Shown here piece after piece: positions 1 through 11,639 of a DNA stretch of 64,000 nucleotides (the stretch's first letter is position 1; each line of letters begins with the position of its first letter). The position numbers and the translations under genes were made by a program. This DNA is from Phalacrocorax aristotelis. Taxonomy: Eukaryota > Chordata > Aves > Suliformes > Phalacrocoracidae. Where the stretch lies: positions 38,920,512 to 38,984,511 of the forward strand of contig NC_134281.1 of NCBI RefSeq assembly GCF_949628215.1, written 5' to 3'. Below the pieces are notes generated by a model, which saw only the letters and a list, made by a program, of their open reading frames with translations, was not told the origin of the DNA and ran no database searches.

Positions 1-3000
1 GTGAAACTTGGGCAAGTCTGGGGAAAAGCATGATTATCCCCTTTGGGGGATATATTAGGCAAATAAAGGTAGTGGTGTGTGGAGCAGGGCGGTGCTGGTG
101 CTCTGCCCCTTCCCGGCACGGCTGCAGGACGATGAAACACAACCTCAGCATCACCCTCTGAAACCTTTGGGGGGGGTTTAAAAAAAATCAGCAAAACCTT
201 ATAAAAATGGTCCAATATTTTAAACACTGAAGTAAAAAGATTCCCTAATCTTTCACTGAGAATCATGCAACTCTCTTTTTCTTGTTGTAGGGTCCTATTT
301 TGGTATTTTTGTGTGGAGTTAACAGGTATAACATAACAAGATTGCAATAGTTAGGGTAACTTTTCTAGGTTAAGACTGTCAAAAAAATCTTCCTGAATTT
401 GGTATAATTTTTAAGAGCAACATGGGATCATACCACACACCAGTTTCTGACAAACTGTATTTCTAAGAACATAAAACCTGTACATGCGGTTACATACTGT
501 AAAGGTTTGGGCCATTATTGTAGTGAGGTAGTTGCATGGAATACCTTTTCCTCCCAATACATAGTCCCACAGCTCTGCCCTTGAAAGCATACCAAAGTCC
601 TGGTTTATACACAAAATTAGTATCCGTGATCCTTCTCCCACCTTACACAGGTATGTTCGTGACTCTATGTGCTTGGAAGTGAACCGCCTCTGAACTCTGA
701 AACAGGCCTCCTCTGGGCTCAAAAATACGGACTTCCTGAGCTGGGGTTGAAGTCTGATACAGGTTCTTTGCACCTTCGCTTTTTCAGTGCTGAATTTTAT
801 CTTCCCATGTGTGGCACTGCAAAGTGTGTGGAAACTGCTCACGTTCATTAACAGCATCTGCAGGCACTTGCAGTCATTTCTAACAGACCAAAGCCAGACC
901 TTGTTAGGTCGGCTTTAAATGCAGAAGATGGTTCAGACTGTTCTGAACAAACCCTCTGAAAACGACTCTCCTGCTTTTAGAAGCAATGACTGCCTCCTCG
1001 GCGGCAGGAGCCGCCCCTCCCAGGCAGTGAGGAGGGACCGGGGGGGACACAGTGGGACCCCCACCAGTGGGGACGGAGCTGGCTCACCAGGGCCTTGCTG
1101 GGGTAGCTGGCCTGCGAGATCATCCAGCCACCCCACCGCACTGGAACAGATGGCCGTGTTCGTCGATGGAAGCTTTGGGGCTTTGGCTCTGCTTGGTTCA
1201 AAGAACCGCAGTTGTGCCTCAGAACGGAAAGGAGGGTCTACAAAAACTTACAATTGCAACTGCCTCAGGTGATCCCCCCCCGCCCCCACCCCAGCGCAAC
1301 TCTGATAACGTGTGCAGCAGAAGCCACCTCCCCACGTCCCGAAGAGCTGCAGTCACTTTGGCCTGCCGCAGGGACCCTCTGCTGCCCCTACCTGTGTGCC
1401 TGCTGCTGCATGGGCTGTGGGACGCCGGCTTTGCTCACCCACGTCCCTGTTGTGGTGGCCCCACCACAACCACGCCACATGCTCTGACCCTGCCAGGCAA
1501 TGGGCGCTTGCTGCACACCCCCCAGCAAGCAGCTCTTCAGTATTAGAAATAATCCCCTCCTGCCCCAGGTTCAGTTAGAATTAAACAAGGATTAGTCTAC
1601 CCTAATACACATGTGGTTTGAGAACAGCGTATTACTTTTGAAGGTTTCTTGTGGTATTTCAACATCTTATGTACTTGGTTGTCTCAGAAGCTGATGGTCT
1701 TTAATCTTCAAATATGTTACCAGTGCCTGGGCCCCTCCACAGAGAACAGCAGAGCCTGCGCCTTCTGCTGTTTGCTCCACTCGTGCTCACAGCCAACAGG
1801 CAAGGACAGTATCAACCACCCAGCATTTCACTTGACGCGACTGCACTCTTCTTGCAGGGACAGAAACGTGTTGGCCTCTCACCTTCCCACGCTCCAGCCA
1901 GGTGCTGAGGTCTTTCAAGCCACAAGAAATAGGATGAAAGCAAGCATACCGAACTGTTCAAGCTGCAAGTTAGCAACAGAAACGAGCAACACAAAAGGCT
2001 CTGGTTTGTTTTGGCATGCCTGCTACTGGAAACACAGCCTAACAGGCCCTTCAGCATCTATTTAAAGCCCCCCAATTACTTTTCCCTTTGGCTGCTACCT
2101 AGTATGTCAAATTTTTACAGTGGAATCAAGATGTCCCCAAGACATGGGCTTATCTAATGGAAACAATGATCTATGCAAACTGGGAGTTACTGTATCAAAT
2201 AAACCATTTCCTTCAGTCAGGGTCTTGTTTTGCAGTGTTAGAGATCACTCAGTCTAAGAAGGGTGGGCTCAGAATTCATTGCTGCTAAGGTTTACAAATT
2301 CACCATTTTTCTGGGAAAAAACCCCAAAACACTACAAGTATGTAGTTTTCTGACATTTCCCAGTGGCACAATACAGGAATGCACAAATTATTGCACTGTT
2401 TTATATGTAACACTTCCTGCACGCCAGCGGTGCATAGCCTGGCGAGAAGGCCCATTACTGCACACTTTGGTGGACTTTCTGCCCAACAACTGGAACTGAA
2501 GCTGGGCGCTGGCCACACAGAATGATATGTAAGTAAGTGAGCTAATGAACTATCAGCATACAGAGTTGGCTAAACGGTGCAAAGGGAAGGGCAGCTGGCC
2601 AAGGGAAGCAGAACACATGAACACAGTCGGGCTGGAGCCTGAACATAGCGAAGTGCAGGAAAACAGCATCAACTTTGCTGCGCAGCACAACAGTCGGGAA
2701 GGATCCTGGATGCACCTGGCTGAAGCTGGCACAGAGCAGCACATACCTTCTACTCTTCTATCCTAACCTTCACACCAGGTACTGTTCTTCAGCTGGCTAG
2801 CATGTGGCTTTGTGTTGTTCTGAAAAATACAGGTATTTTGAAAATATCTATATTCCTGCACACTGTTTTGCAGAGGTCCTGCAGGGATGAAAAACCTTCA
2901 AGGATAACAACACAGTCTTTAGAGTTTTTCTGCTCTGCAAAAATCAGGACTAAACCCAACATTTGGAAGTGAAATGTTTCCACAGAGAACACGGCCAAAG

Positions 3001-3270
3001 GCTGTAGCAAACCAGTTATTTCTGTGATAACTGACAGACAAAGATTGTTAATTCAACAGTGGCTTTACAAAAAACCCCAAAACATTCTAAGGTTTTGTTC
3101 TGTGTGCTTCTGTGGCATTAAACCTCTCCAACAATTCTGTTTAATGACCTTTTTTTTTCTGGTAAATGTCCATGAGAGCGTTACTACTTAGAACAGAGCA
3201 GTATTTATATCTCTTACAAAGAGCATTACAGTTATTATTCAGTTCACCATTTGCTTTCAAATGCCTTAGT
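1..3270. other. Intergenic DNA downstream of TYW3, no supported gene
   Basis: I see no exon set, RNA gene or clear transposon here. Several short open frames exist, the longest on the minus strand at 411-857 (148 codons), but none resembles a family I recognise and none has convincing splice partners. Bases 1000-1560 are locally GC- and C-rich without the dense CpG of a promoter island. The end nearest 3270 should include the TYW3 3' untranslated region. Confidence 0.6.
3140..3145 (-). terminator. Possible TYW3 polyadenylation signal (ATTAAA)
   Basis: On the minus strand this reads ATTAAA, about 125 bases past the TYW3 stop codon. It is the nearest accepted hexamer variant that I found. No cleavage-site evidence is available, and a more distal signal could be used instead. 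Confidence 0.3.
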
Positions 3271-3493
3271 CTATATCACGATTTCAGCAAAAATATCAAG
3301 ATTGCTTTCTGTATCATCCTCAGGCTGCAATTCTTCATTGCGATCCTTTGGAGAGGTGTGTACATCTTGTTCTAGAATGGTCTTTCTCTTTCTTCTGTGA
3401 ATGTACACAGAGCGATTCTTCTCTGTCTCCTCAGAAGGCGAGTTATTTGCACTGATGGCCATTTTCAAAGCTAACTCTAAGCGTTTGTAGAAT
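3271..3493 (-). CDS. TYW3: TYW3 coding exon 6 (terminal)
   Basis: Encodes the end of residue 187 to residue 260, beginning [10 protein letters not shown] and ending with TAG at 3273-3271. The acceptor reads ..ccctag. The tail holds a basic HRRKRK cluster and then an acidic stretch, matching the variable mammalian tail in character. Confidence 0.9.
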
Positions 3494-6400
3494 CTAGGAA
3501 AAATAATTGCATAGTTATAATTTTTGTGGGTTTGCTCAGGATCTGCAAAACTACTCTGAAAAACTAATGCTTTTGTAATACGATCAAAACGTGCCAAGAC
3601 AAGAAAATAATTACTAACATTGAAATGTTCTAGCCAATATTGGAAGAAAAATTAGAAATATCAGCACGTATTCTTGTGTATGCCATGCCGCTTCCCTTTG
3701 TAACGCTTGTATGTTAGAAATCAGTTAGTGGATGTACTCACGTGCCATTAAGATGCTAATCTTACAAAAACTATCAAATGGTATCACGTTAAATGTCTGA
3801 TCAATGACAGCATTAATGACCAGATGGAATGCTACTTTTAGCGATTACTTTTAATTTTAACAACTACGGAGATTTTCAATGGGCATATGAAAAGAAACTG
3901 GTCCAGGCAGGTGTCTCTCCAGTACCCTTTTGATCCTCATGCTCTTTAGCTCTTCTGCCTATTCTGTCCCTCAGCTGGAGACAAATGTAAAGACCCAAAG
4001 GGCGTGTAACCTTCCACCGCCTTCGTAAATCATCAGTTTTGGAAACTATACAAAGTATTTAGTGGATTGAAGTGTGCACTGCAATCTGAATACGTCTGAA
4101 ATGGTTACTGTGTTAGAATAACAAATGCTGTTATCTTAGAAAAAGAAACATAAACAACATGAGTTTGCGGATAGTTACTGAGTAGAGTTTAAAGGTTTTT
4201 GCTTAAACAGTTTATAGTCTTCAGAGCTCAAATAATTAATTCAAATTTTATTTTAGACTTTGGGGGGTGGTCTGGTTTTGGTTTGCCTGCTTTTTTTGTT
4301 TGCATTTTTTGTTTGCTTGCTTGTTTTCTACCATAACCTCTCTCACTTTTGGATTTAGGTGTCATGAATAGGATTGGTGTACTCTTACAAACCTGTCAAT
4401 CCTCCTTGTGTTTTCTTCCATTTTTTGATTAGCTACCTGTATCAGATATTCAATATATTCTTCAGAGACCATCAATTTCCCCTTGTGGCTCAATGGAACT
4501 TCTAAGCAATGAGTGCTCCGGACAGCCTAAAAACACACAGAGAAGGATTTATCTATAATAAAGTTTTTTATTTTATGAAGGTTATTTAAATAATATAGGG
4601 AGTTCATCACAGCAAAAAACCCCACTTATCCACACAATGGGTTTGTTTGCTGTCAACTAAAGCAGAAAAGGTATTTGTTACAGCGTTCCCTGTGATAGCT
4701 GTCAGTCAGATTACAATTCAGATCTTGGCTCGTAAAAAATCAAGGTTAACAGTAAAGATATGATTTTGTTACATTCCTTACAGGTAAGTAGAAAAGTCCT
4801 TACCATCACAATTTTTCCTCCTCTGCCAACTGTAATACCAGAGTTCCTGAACCCAGACTCGATAGCCACTGACTGCTGCAGAACAAATAAATGCCTTAAA
4901 CAGGTGTTACACACTTTCACAGCAAGAAGCAATTACAGATGGGTTGCAATGCAGTTTATAATCTCACTTCTGCAAAAAAACTTATTCAAAACCATCTCCC
5001 CAAATTAATGCAATAATAGTTGTACTAAAATCTTTTTTAAGATCAAACCCATGTAGTATCACAAATTGTGGTTGGTTTTCAAAGAATCACAGTCAATCTT
5101 AATTGTCTAATCTTAATCCATTAGCAGAGATGGGACATCAACGTCTCTCTGGGTGCTGTACTATTTTATCTTGAAGAGCTAGTAACCATATACAGTCATG
5201 CAACACTTCTATAGCTAAAAGTGCAGCAGTACTATGAAAGAAGCTAATCAACTCTCTTGTACATTAATGAAGGAACAAACCCGTCATGCGTTACTCTCCG
5301 GAGTCATTCTGGGAAAGCAGGAAGCAAAGGTACTACTCAGTTAGTTGAAACACTGGAGCCAAATGGCCTGACAGTAGCAAAATGATATCTAAAAAACCCA
5401 TTACTTTCAGCCAGTGAAAGCAACCCAGGCTCACTATAAAAAACGTTTTGCGAGGCAACCTGCTTCAGCTCAAGCACTAAACTGTAGTTGGGTGATTTTT
5501 TCCAAAAAGTACGGCAAAATCTCTACTAAGTTTAGAGCTGTTTTCTCTTCATCAGCTTACTTTTACTACCCTAGTTATTAAACATACAACACATGTGGGA
5601 CTATTCTTAAATGCTAAAGCTTACTTAGGAGCCAATATTTACGGCAAAGAGTATAACGGAACAACAATGTAACATTGTTACTTGATGTAATTTTACCAGA
5701 AGCTGTGCATCTTGTAGCTCTTGACACAGCACATGAAGAACAAATGGTTCAAACTTGAGCACAACGTCACCAGTGGCTTTCTGTAGTGCTGTCATCTGGA
5801 AAACACACCAAAATATTTATATTAATACTGCAAGTGTGCACTGTTACTACAAAAAATTTAAAATAATAGCTAGTCAGTGTGTGAAACAAGCATTAAAAAT
5901 GCAGCAAATGAGTTCCAAGCAATGAGGTTTGTTCAGCTGCTTTTGATTTTTCATTGCTCATAATACATATAAATTCCACAGATCTCCCTGATTCTGTTTG
6001 CTAAACTGATTAGGTTTGATCGAAATTCATTGCAAGATAGACTTTAAAAACCTGAAAAAGTGTGCTTCCCTGTTTATTTCTTTGTACATTCAAACGAATC
6101 AATAGAGTCAGTACAGCACGGGAAGAGGACTGTTTTACTGCAATCAGATGAAACCTGAGCAGGTTTCTTAGGTGTTTCTTTTTTAAAAAAACTGTTCTTT
6201 AAAAATCAAAGACATTTAGTTTCTGAAGTACATTCGTCAACTCCAGAAAACTCTCTGGCGTTCAGCAGAACAAATTAATGGCCTAACATACTTGATCACA
6301 TTTTAATCCTAGGTTAAATAATAATGCATACCCTAGTGTATAAGAGTCATAATGATAAAAAATTCAGAGGTTTGAATTAGAGGCATAAACCCACAAGACA

Positions 6401-9400
6401 AGAAAAAAATGAAGTAACTTCATACTTATAAAATTCAAGAAATTACCTTCAGACCCCTCAGTTCTGCTAGAAAACTGAGATGTTAGTGGCAATTTTTCCT
6501 GGATTTGCGAGCGTGGAGAAAGCTGTATGACATTCTGCATGACATGCTATTACAATTTCCTTACTTCTCTATGCTATCTTTATGCAGAGTAATCTTAAGG
6601 GCCGATATTACTTTCTTCCATTCAGAAAGGTCACTTTAAGGCAGTTATATTACTTATTCCATTGTATGATTATTTGAACATAAACATATTTAAACTATTT
6701 GCCCCCCTTGTTTGCCTTTACTTGCTTAATTCACAGCACTAAAAAATTTGCTATGTTAACTAGAGAAATTTTAGCTGTTTTCCCATACTTTGTTGTTTTG
6801 TCTAGCCCTTCTCATCTTTCTCGTAAAATTAAAATAGTCAATAAAAGTTTCAGGAAATAATCAAATTCATGTATTTTTTAAAGACATGATGGCATAAAAG
6901 AAAACTGCTGAAGTAACACTCTCTCCTTTCCTTTAAACATTGAAAAGTTAAAATATATTTATGCAGCATCTCCTCCATAAGTGTTCTTATTTTAAGTTGA
7001 AAGCGTGTCTTTCTGAATGGCTAGGTTTGTAATTTCTGCACCAGATTTTAGAAAATGCCCGAGTAACCACAGCTGTGCTAAAGCTGATGAGAAACAGAAA
7101 CGATCAACATTGCATAATGCAGTGTTGTGCAGAAATACCTACGCTAACTTATTTAGCATTTGCTGGGGCCTGGAAATGAGTTGTGTTGACACAGTGCTCC
7201 ACTGAGGTGAATTCACCCTGCCTGAAAGTATGCTAGCACGGTCATACAGCTTCCTTATCTAAAGCTGGGCTCCGCAGAGTTTGTGTGGTCTCTCTCCGCA
7301 GCACAGCACAAGGCTGGCTGTGTACACCCCTGAGGCCCCTGCGCTGTGTAGCGTCTGCTTTGGCTGTGCTGATTTCAGCAGGAACACAAATATATGCAGC
7401 AGTTGGCACTCACAGTGCGTAACACAGGCCGGGGCCTGCCATGGATGCGTGCGTTACGTTTTCAGGCACGTTTCAGTGATCCCTTTTCAGGCGCTTTCCC
7501 ATGTTTGAGAACTCTGTTCTAGCCACCTGCGCAATACAGTGTCCTGCTTCAGCGAAATGATCGGCATCCATTGTGGTTGGAAGCAAAGCGAGACAGCCTT
7601 GTCTCCGAGACAGGTCTCTGAGACAAGTCTGTCTAACAGAGAGCACGTTATTAGCTGCGATCAGTGTGTGTGATATTGGTGAGGGTGTTTTTAAGGGTTT
7701 CTCTTTCTCTGAAAAGGCTAATTTAGCAGATACTCTAGAGGCAGCTTTCCAGTGAGAATACAACTAGTTAAGAGAGTCATACTGACTGAAATCATCTATG
7801 CCTGCTAGCACTGCCCCAAAGCTGTCTTACAACACTTGTTTCCTGAAAAAGCTTATTAATGGAACAAAATATTTTTCAGTAAAGGTTTTTTATTATCTTA
7901 CTGCTTCTAAATCATTATTTTCCTGCAAACTCAATTTAACAGGGAAATACTGAAATAAATTTTCTATTAAGTCTATGAAGTCTGAGGCCCTGATTTGCTC
8001 CCAGGGAAACTGATGGGAAAACACCCTACGGGAATATGTATATGCCCCTCATCTCTAACGAGTCAGAGCCTAATTGCTGTCATGAAATGACAGAAAATAC
8101 CTGTCGGTGACATGTAAAAAACCTCCCACAAATGAAAACCCCTCTATTCTAAAAACAGCAGCAATCACTGAAGTGATACGAAGCAGAAAACAACCATGTT
8201 TAATGACTGACCACAGCAGCACATTTACAGTAACACAGAACGCAGCCCTTGTCCTAGAAAGCCAATACATTGGTACTACAGCAAATGCTGTCGCTGCAGT
8301 CACATTACAAGGTTGGATGTAAGTTACAATCTGATGAGGGAAACGCACAGCCCACTGCATTTGGCAAAACCTGCTCACGAGAAAGGGATGAGACGACACC
8401 TCACTCACGAGGTACACTGTACTGACACTCAAGCTAGACACTTGGAAGGTTGGTCAGCAATATGCAAAGCCAACAGCTGACAGCATACCTTACAGGTCTG
8501 CCCATACAGACATGCAGGCAATGCTATGCCTGCATAGGTCTTGGTAGAAGTGAATGCTCTGCATGTGCATATCTTGAAGCATTAAATGGCAGCTGGCGAA
8601 ATCCTGGCACACATATGCCCAAAAGTCCAAAGTTGAAGGTGGTCAAGATTCACACCAATAACGTGTCAGGGGAAAAAAGTACCCCATTTCAGTTTTACAC
8701 TATTGTGTAATTATAAGATTATATTTGTGTCATATCAATAACCTTGCAAAGAGGTACTTCGTAATACACAATGCTTTTTCTCTACACATTGGGAGGATAA
8801 AGGCATAAAAATAAATTACAAGCCAAACATCCTGTGATCATATTGTTGAGGTTAATATACACAATGAGGTCAAATGGTCTGACAGCTGAAAAGTACAACA
8901 CACAGCATACAAGATCCTGACTTCCCTTCTCATTTCCTAAATACTGCACTAGCAAAGCTTTATCATGCATTTGAGTACAGTAGTTTAAGAGTTAATCAAA
9001 GACATTTTTCTTATGCTTGCAATTCATGCATTAAAAAACCAATCCCGTCTACCTGTTAAAGGCAACAGGAAAAATCAGACTATTTCCTCTCCAAAGAGTC
9101 AGCAACAGCCTACTGTGTCCTATTCAGCCTGAAATTTGCTAATATAAATTTCAGTAAGCTCTGCTTTGCTAGAACAAATACTAATGAAGACAAATATTTG
9201 GGAGGAGATTTTCTGTGCATGTGTGAGAATGTATGCATATGGTAAAGCGAGCTATGAGTTGAGAAAGAGAATTCTTACTCTTCTTTTCTACTGCTTCTTT
9301 TGTGGGACAGACAAACTAAAGAGATGTATGCAGAGAGCACACTATTTTGAAAGCATACTAAAAAAATCCCCACTCTTTTCTTTTTTAAATTTGACGGGAT

Positions 9401-11449
9401 TTTAAGATACTAAATTAAAAATGCAGTATAAGGGATTCACTGTTACACTAGTTTCAGGTGTTTGTAAATGAAAGGCTGTTTTGTTTGCACAGCAAGCTGG
9501 GCTCAAGACAGTTCTAAATTGAAGAAAGTTTTTTTTAAGTCAAGACAGTTTTAACTGTCTTGAAGGAATTATTACATACAAAATGAATGTGCTCACTGGC
9601 ATGCTTACCTGAACACAGCTACATTTAACGGAAACAAAGGAATTAATTTTGGTCACTTCTAGAATGGCTGACCAAAACAACAAAGCAAGAATGGCCATAG
9701 CTTATGAAACAGTTCATGAGGACAATACAAAATATTTGTTAACCACAACCAACCCATTCTGAAAGGGATATCACAATTACTGCATTAACGTGTACGTCAG
9801 GCTCTAACTACTGGAGGACAGGATAAGGGCCACATTATCCTGCATCTTTGTCCTGCAGGAATGCTGCTGCTTGAGTAAGCATCATCTCAGATGCTGCCTG
9901 ACACAGAACTTTTACTAGGCAAATGCCTAGCTTCATACCACAATTGTTACTTTGGTATTAACAAGGAATATACTGTTTTCATTTAGCCCAGAATAGTCTG
10001 GGCTAATGACTAGGTCATTGCTGTCCAAAGACCAGGAAGTATTGTACAGAAATTAAGCTTATTTTACTTTTGGATAGGAAGGCTTTTAAATCAAATCTAG
10101 TCTCCAAACAATACCTTGCTCACAACCCAACAAGAAGGGAAAACAAAGAGCAGATAAACAGCTGCAGAAATGAAACAGACATTGTTATACTAACAGTAAT
10201 CTTTCAGAAAATGAAGAACATTTGCTTAGAAAAGCATTATTTCTCCTTATTCTGAATAAGGAAAGGGCTTTGAAAAAATAAGAGTCACTGTATCTTAGAT
10301 TCTCAGAAATCATTTTTGAAAGACAGTCTTCTGCTACAGAAGCAAAGGTAATTCCTGACTTCCTGCTGAGCTATTGTGGTGCGGAGGTTATGTGACTCCA
10401 GACAGTAAGAAATTATTCAAGATTGATATTACCTGCATTTACAACTATGCAGAGAATTTGGAATTAAACTTAAAGCTATTCTCTTCAAAACAGGTCTTAG
10501 GAATTTATTAAGCAGAGCACACAGAGAAAAGTTTATTTTGAAATTGGAATGTCAGTTCATCTTAGTAACAGGAACAAAAAACCTTAAGAGTTTCTTTATA
10601 TTTTACATGACATGCTTTCCCTGACATTAGGAACGTTACAGTAAATAAATGTAGAAGTCGTATCGTATCGTATCGTCCTCTTACCACGTCATCTTTGGTA
10701 CACATTGCATGTGTTACCATGAGCCACGTGCAGTCTTTCTTCTGGATCTCACAGCTGTTTTTACCCTAATAATGAAGAGAAACGATTAAACTAACACTAC
10801 AGATACACGATGTTTGATCTTGTGCTTGTATAAAAAAAAAGGTCCTTCAGCATAGATAACGTTGCCTTCAAAAAGGTGTGTTTTCTTAATGTACGAAAAT
10901 GTATTTGCATAGAATTAGTTTAAACATGACCTATCCATACTCATATATATATTCTCAGTCGGAGAACGCTGTAAGGTTGCGGCCTAGCACTAGAAACTTT
11001 TATGTCCCACCACCTGATAAGAAAAATCGCAGCAGAGAGCGAGAACCGCTGAACGCCGCTCTCAGCGCCAGCCGCCTTCTGCCGTACCACCTACCTAAGC
11101 CTGCCACGTCCCACGGATTTGCTTTTCGAGCCCGCCCGCCGCCGCTCCCGCTGCCGCCCCCGCCGGCGAGCGGCCCCCCGCGGCATGCCGGGGCGAGCGG
11201 GGCACGGCACCCCACCGGCCGGGGAGAGGCCTCGGCCGGGCTCCTCCAGCGCCCCGCTGCCGCGGCGGCACTCACCGCCGCGCCGCCCTGCACCAGGACC
11301 AGGCGGCCCGAGCAGGAGCTGGTGGTGCAGAACCGGGCCCGCCCGTTGAGGAGCTGCACGACGGCGGCGGCGCCCTCGTCCAGCGCTCCCTTCCTGCTGG
11401 CGTCCGCTCGCGCCAGGCGCTGTGCCTTCTGCTGCCGGAAGGCCGCCAT
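3271..11449 (-). CDS. TYW3: TYW3, tRNA-yW synthesizing protein 3 (six coding exons)
   Basis: TYW3 is the SAM-dependent N-methyltransferase that modifies the tricyclic wyosine precursor at position 37 of tRNA-Phe during wybutosine synthesis, downstream of TYW1 and TYW2. Coding exons are 11449-11276, 10765-10685, 5795-5697, 4875-4804, 4526-4393 and 3493-3271. They sum to 783 bases, that is 260 codons plus stop, against about 259 residues in human. All junctions have GT-AG ends and the frame is continuous. Family signatures are visible: TTSSCSGR (residues 42-49), KFEPFVLHV (99-107), SGFRNSGIT (125-133) and VRST (144-147). The C-terminus is lysine/arginine-rich and then acidic, as in mammals. The start ATG lies in a CpG island, divergent from CRYZ, with purines and a GCG second codon around it. 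Identity is by family recognition; exact boundaries are by eye. Confidence 0.95.
3494..4392 (-). other. TYW3 intron 5
   Basis: A GT-AG intron of about 0.9 kb. The segment at 4255-4330 is T-rich with repeated TTTGCTTG-like units. No other feature is supported. Confidence 0.7.
4393..4526 (-). CDS. TYW3: TYW3 coding exon 5
   Basis: Residues 143-186 plus two bases of codon 187. It reads [17 protein letters not shown] and continues to [14 protein letters not shown], very close to the human exon. The VRST motif is part of the conserved TYW3 core. Phase 0 at entry, phase 2 at exit. Confidence 0.93.
4804..4875 (-). CDS. TYW3: TYW3 coding exon 4
   Basis: Residues 119-142, reading [17 protein letters not shown] and on to KIVM. 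It contains the hallmark SGFRNSGIT motif. The acceptor is ..tctgcag; an alternative AG three bases further in would drop only Gln119. Confidence 0.93.
4876..5696 (-). other. TYW3 intron 3
   Basis: Holds nothing I can name beyond intron sequence. The shorter intron 4 (4527-4803) is likewise plain. Confidence 0.6.
5697..5795 (-). CDS. TYW3: TYW3 coding exon 3
   Basis: Residues 86-118, with [18 protein letters not shown]. It starts after ..ttttccag and ends at a gtaaaa donor. It is exactly 33 codons, with both boundaries in phase 0. Confidence 0.93.
9540..9563. repeat. 24-bp perfect inverted repeat, with a third arm copy nearby
   Basis: Arms TCAAGACAGTT (9540-9550) and AACTGTCTTGA (9553-9563) are perfect reverse complements around a 2-base centre. 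A further direct copy of the first arm lies at 9503-9513. The origin is unknown: a transposon end or a chance hairpin. Confidence 0.7.
9985..10019. repeat. Two adjacent perfect hairpins
   Basis: AGCCCAGA and TCTGGGCT pair around ATAG (9985-10004). Immediately after, AATGAC and GTCATT pair around TAG (10005-10019). Both stems are perfect. No function is known. Confidence 0.7.
10655..10678. repeat. Short pentanucleotide repeat beside the TYW3 exon 2 donor
   Basis: About four units of GTATC/CGTAT read on the plus strand. On the transcribed strand the repeat begins within a few bases of the 5' splice site of TYW3 exon 2. Confidence 0.75.
10685..10765 (-). CDS. TYW3: TYW3 coding exon 2
   Basis: Residues 59-85: [20 protein letters not shown], then MCTKDDV. 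Both ends are in phase 0, with acceptor ..attattag and donor gtaaga. It matches the human exon through the WLxVTH core. Confidence 0.93.
11276..11449 (-). CDS. TYW3: TYW3 coding exon 1
   Basis: Residues 1-58, starting [20 protein letters not shown] and holding TTSSCSGR at residues 42-49. It ends at a clean gtgagt donor. Longer open frames across this island on the same strand are an effect of stop-poor GC-rich sequence. The ATG used here aligns with the family start. Confidence 0.93.
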
Positions 11450-11499
11450 GGGCCGGCCCCGGCCCCGGCCCCGCAATGGCGACCCCCGTGAGGCCTGAC

Positions 11500-11639
11500 G
11501 GGAGCCCGCCAGGGCCAAACCTCCCCACGCGACGGCCGAGGGGCGGGGGACCCGGGCGGGGCGTGGGACGCCCGTCACCGCCCCCGCCGCCGATCGTCCC
11601 GGGCCCGCTTTCCGCCGCGGAGGCAGGAGCGCTCCGGAG
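11500..11639 (+). other. CRYZ: Probable CRYZ 5' untranslated exon (start uncertain)
   Basis: The CRYZ coding start lies just inside an exon opened by an acceptor at 12507, so an upstream noncoding exon is required. The best donor in the island is CCGGAG|gtaggc with the junction after 11639. The 5' limit given is only a guess; other donors further right are possible. Confidence 0.4.

Larger units (their letters stand above)
5796..10684 (-). other. TYW3 intron 2 (4.9 kb), no other gene recognised
   Basis: AT-rich intron. Open frames at 8070-8441 (minus) and 8107-8322 (plus) overlap on opposite strands and look like chance. It holds several strong inverted repeats (7598-7627, 9540-9563, 9985-10019) and a pentamer repeat next to the exon 2 donor. 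I see no CR1 or LTR. Confidence 0.6.

Noticed and set aside
411-857. 148-codon minus-strand open frame near the left edge
   Set aside because: The translation matches nothing I know. The length is compatible with chance, and there is no promoter or splice support.
8070-8441. 123-codon minus-strand open frame in TYW3 intron 2
   Set aside because: It has no recognisable domain, overlaps an open frame on the other strand and shows no splice context.
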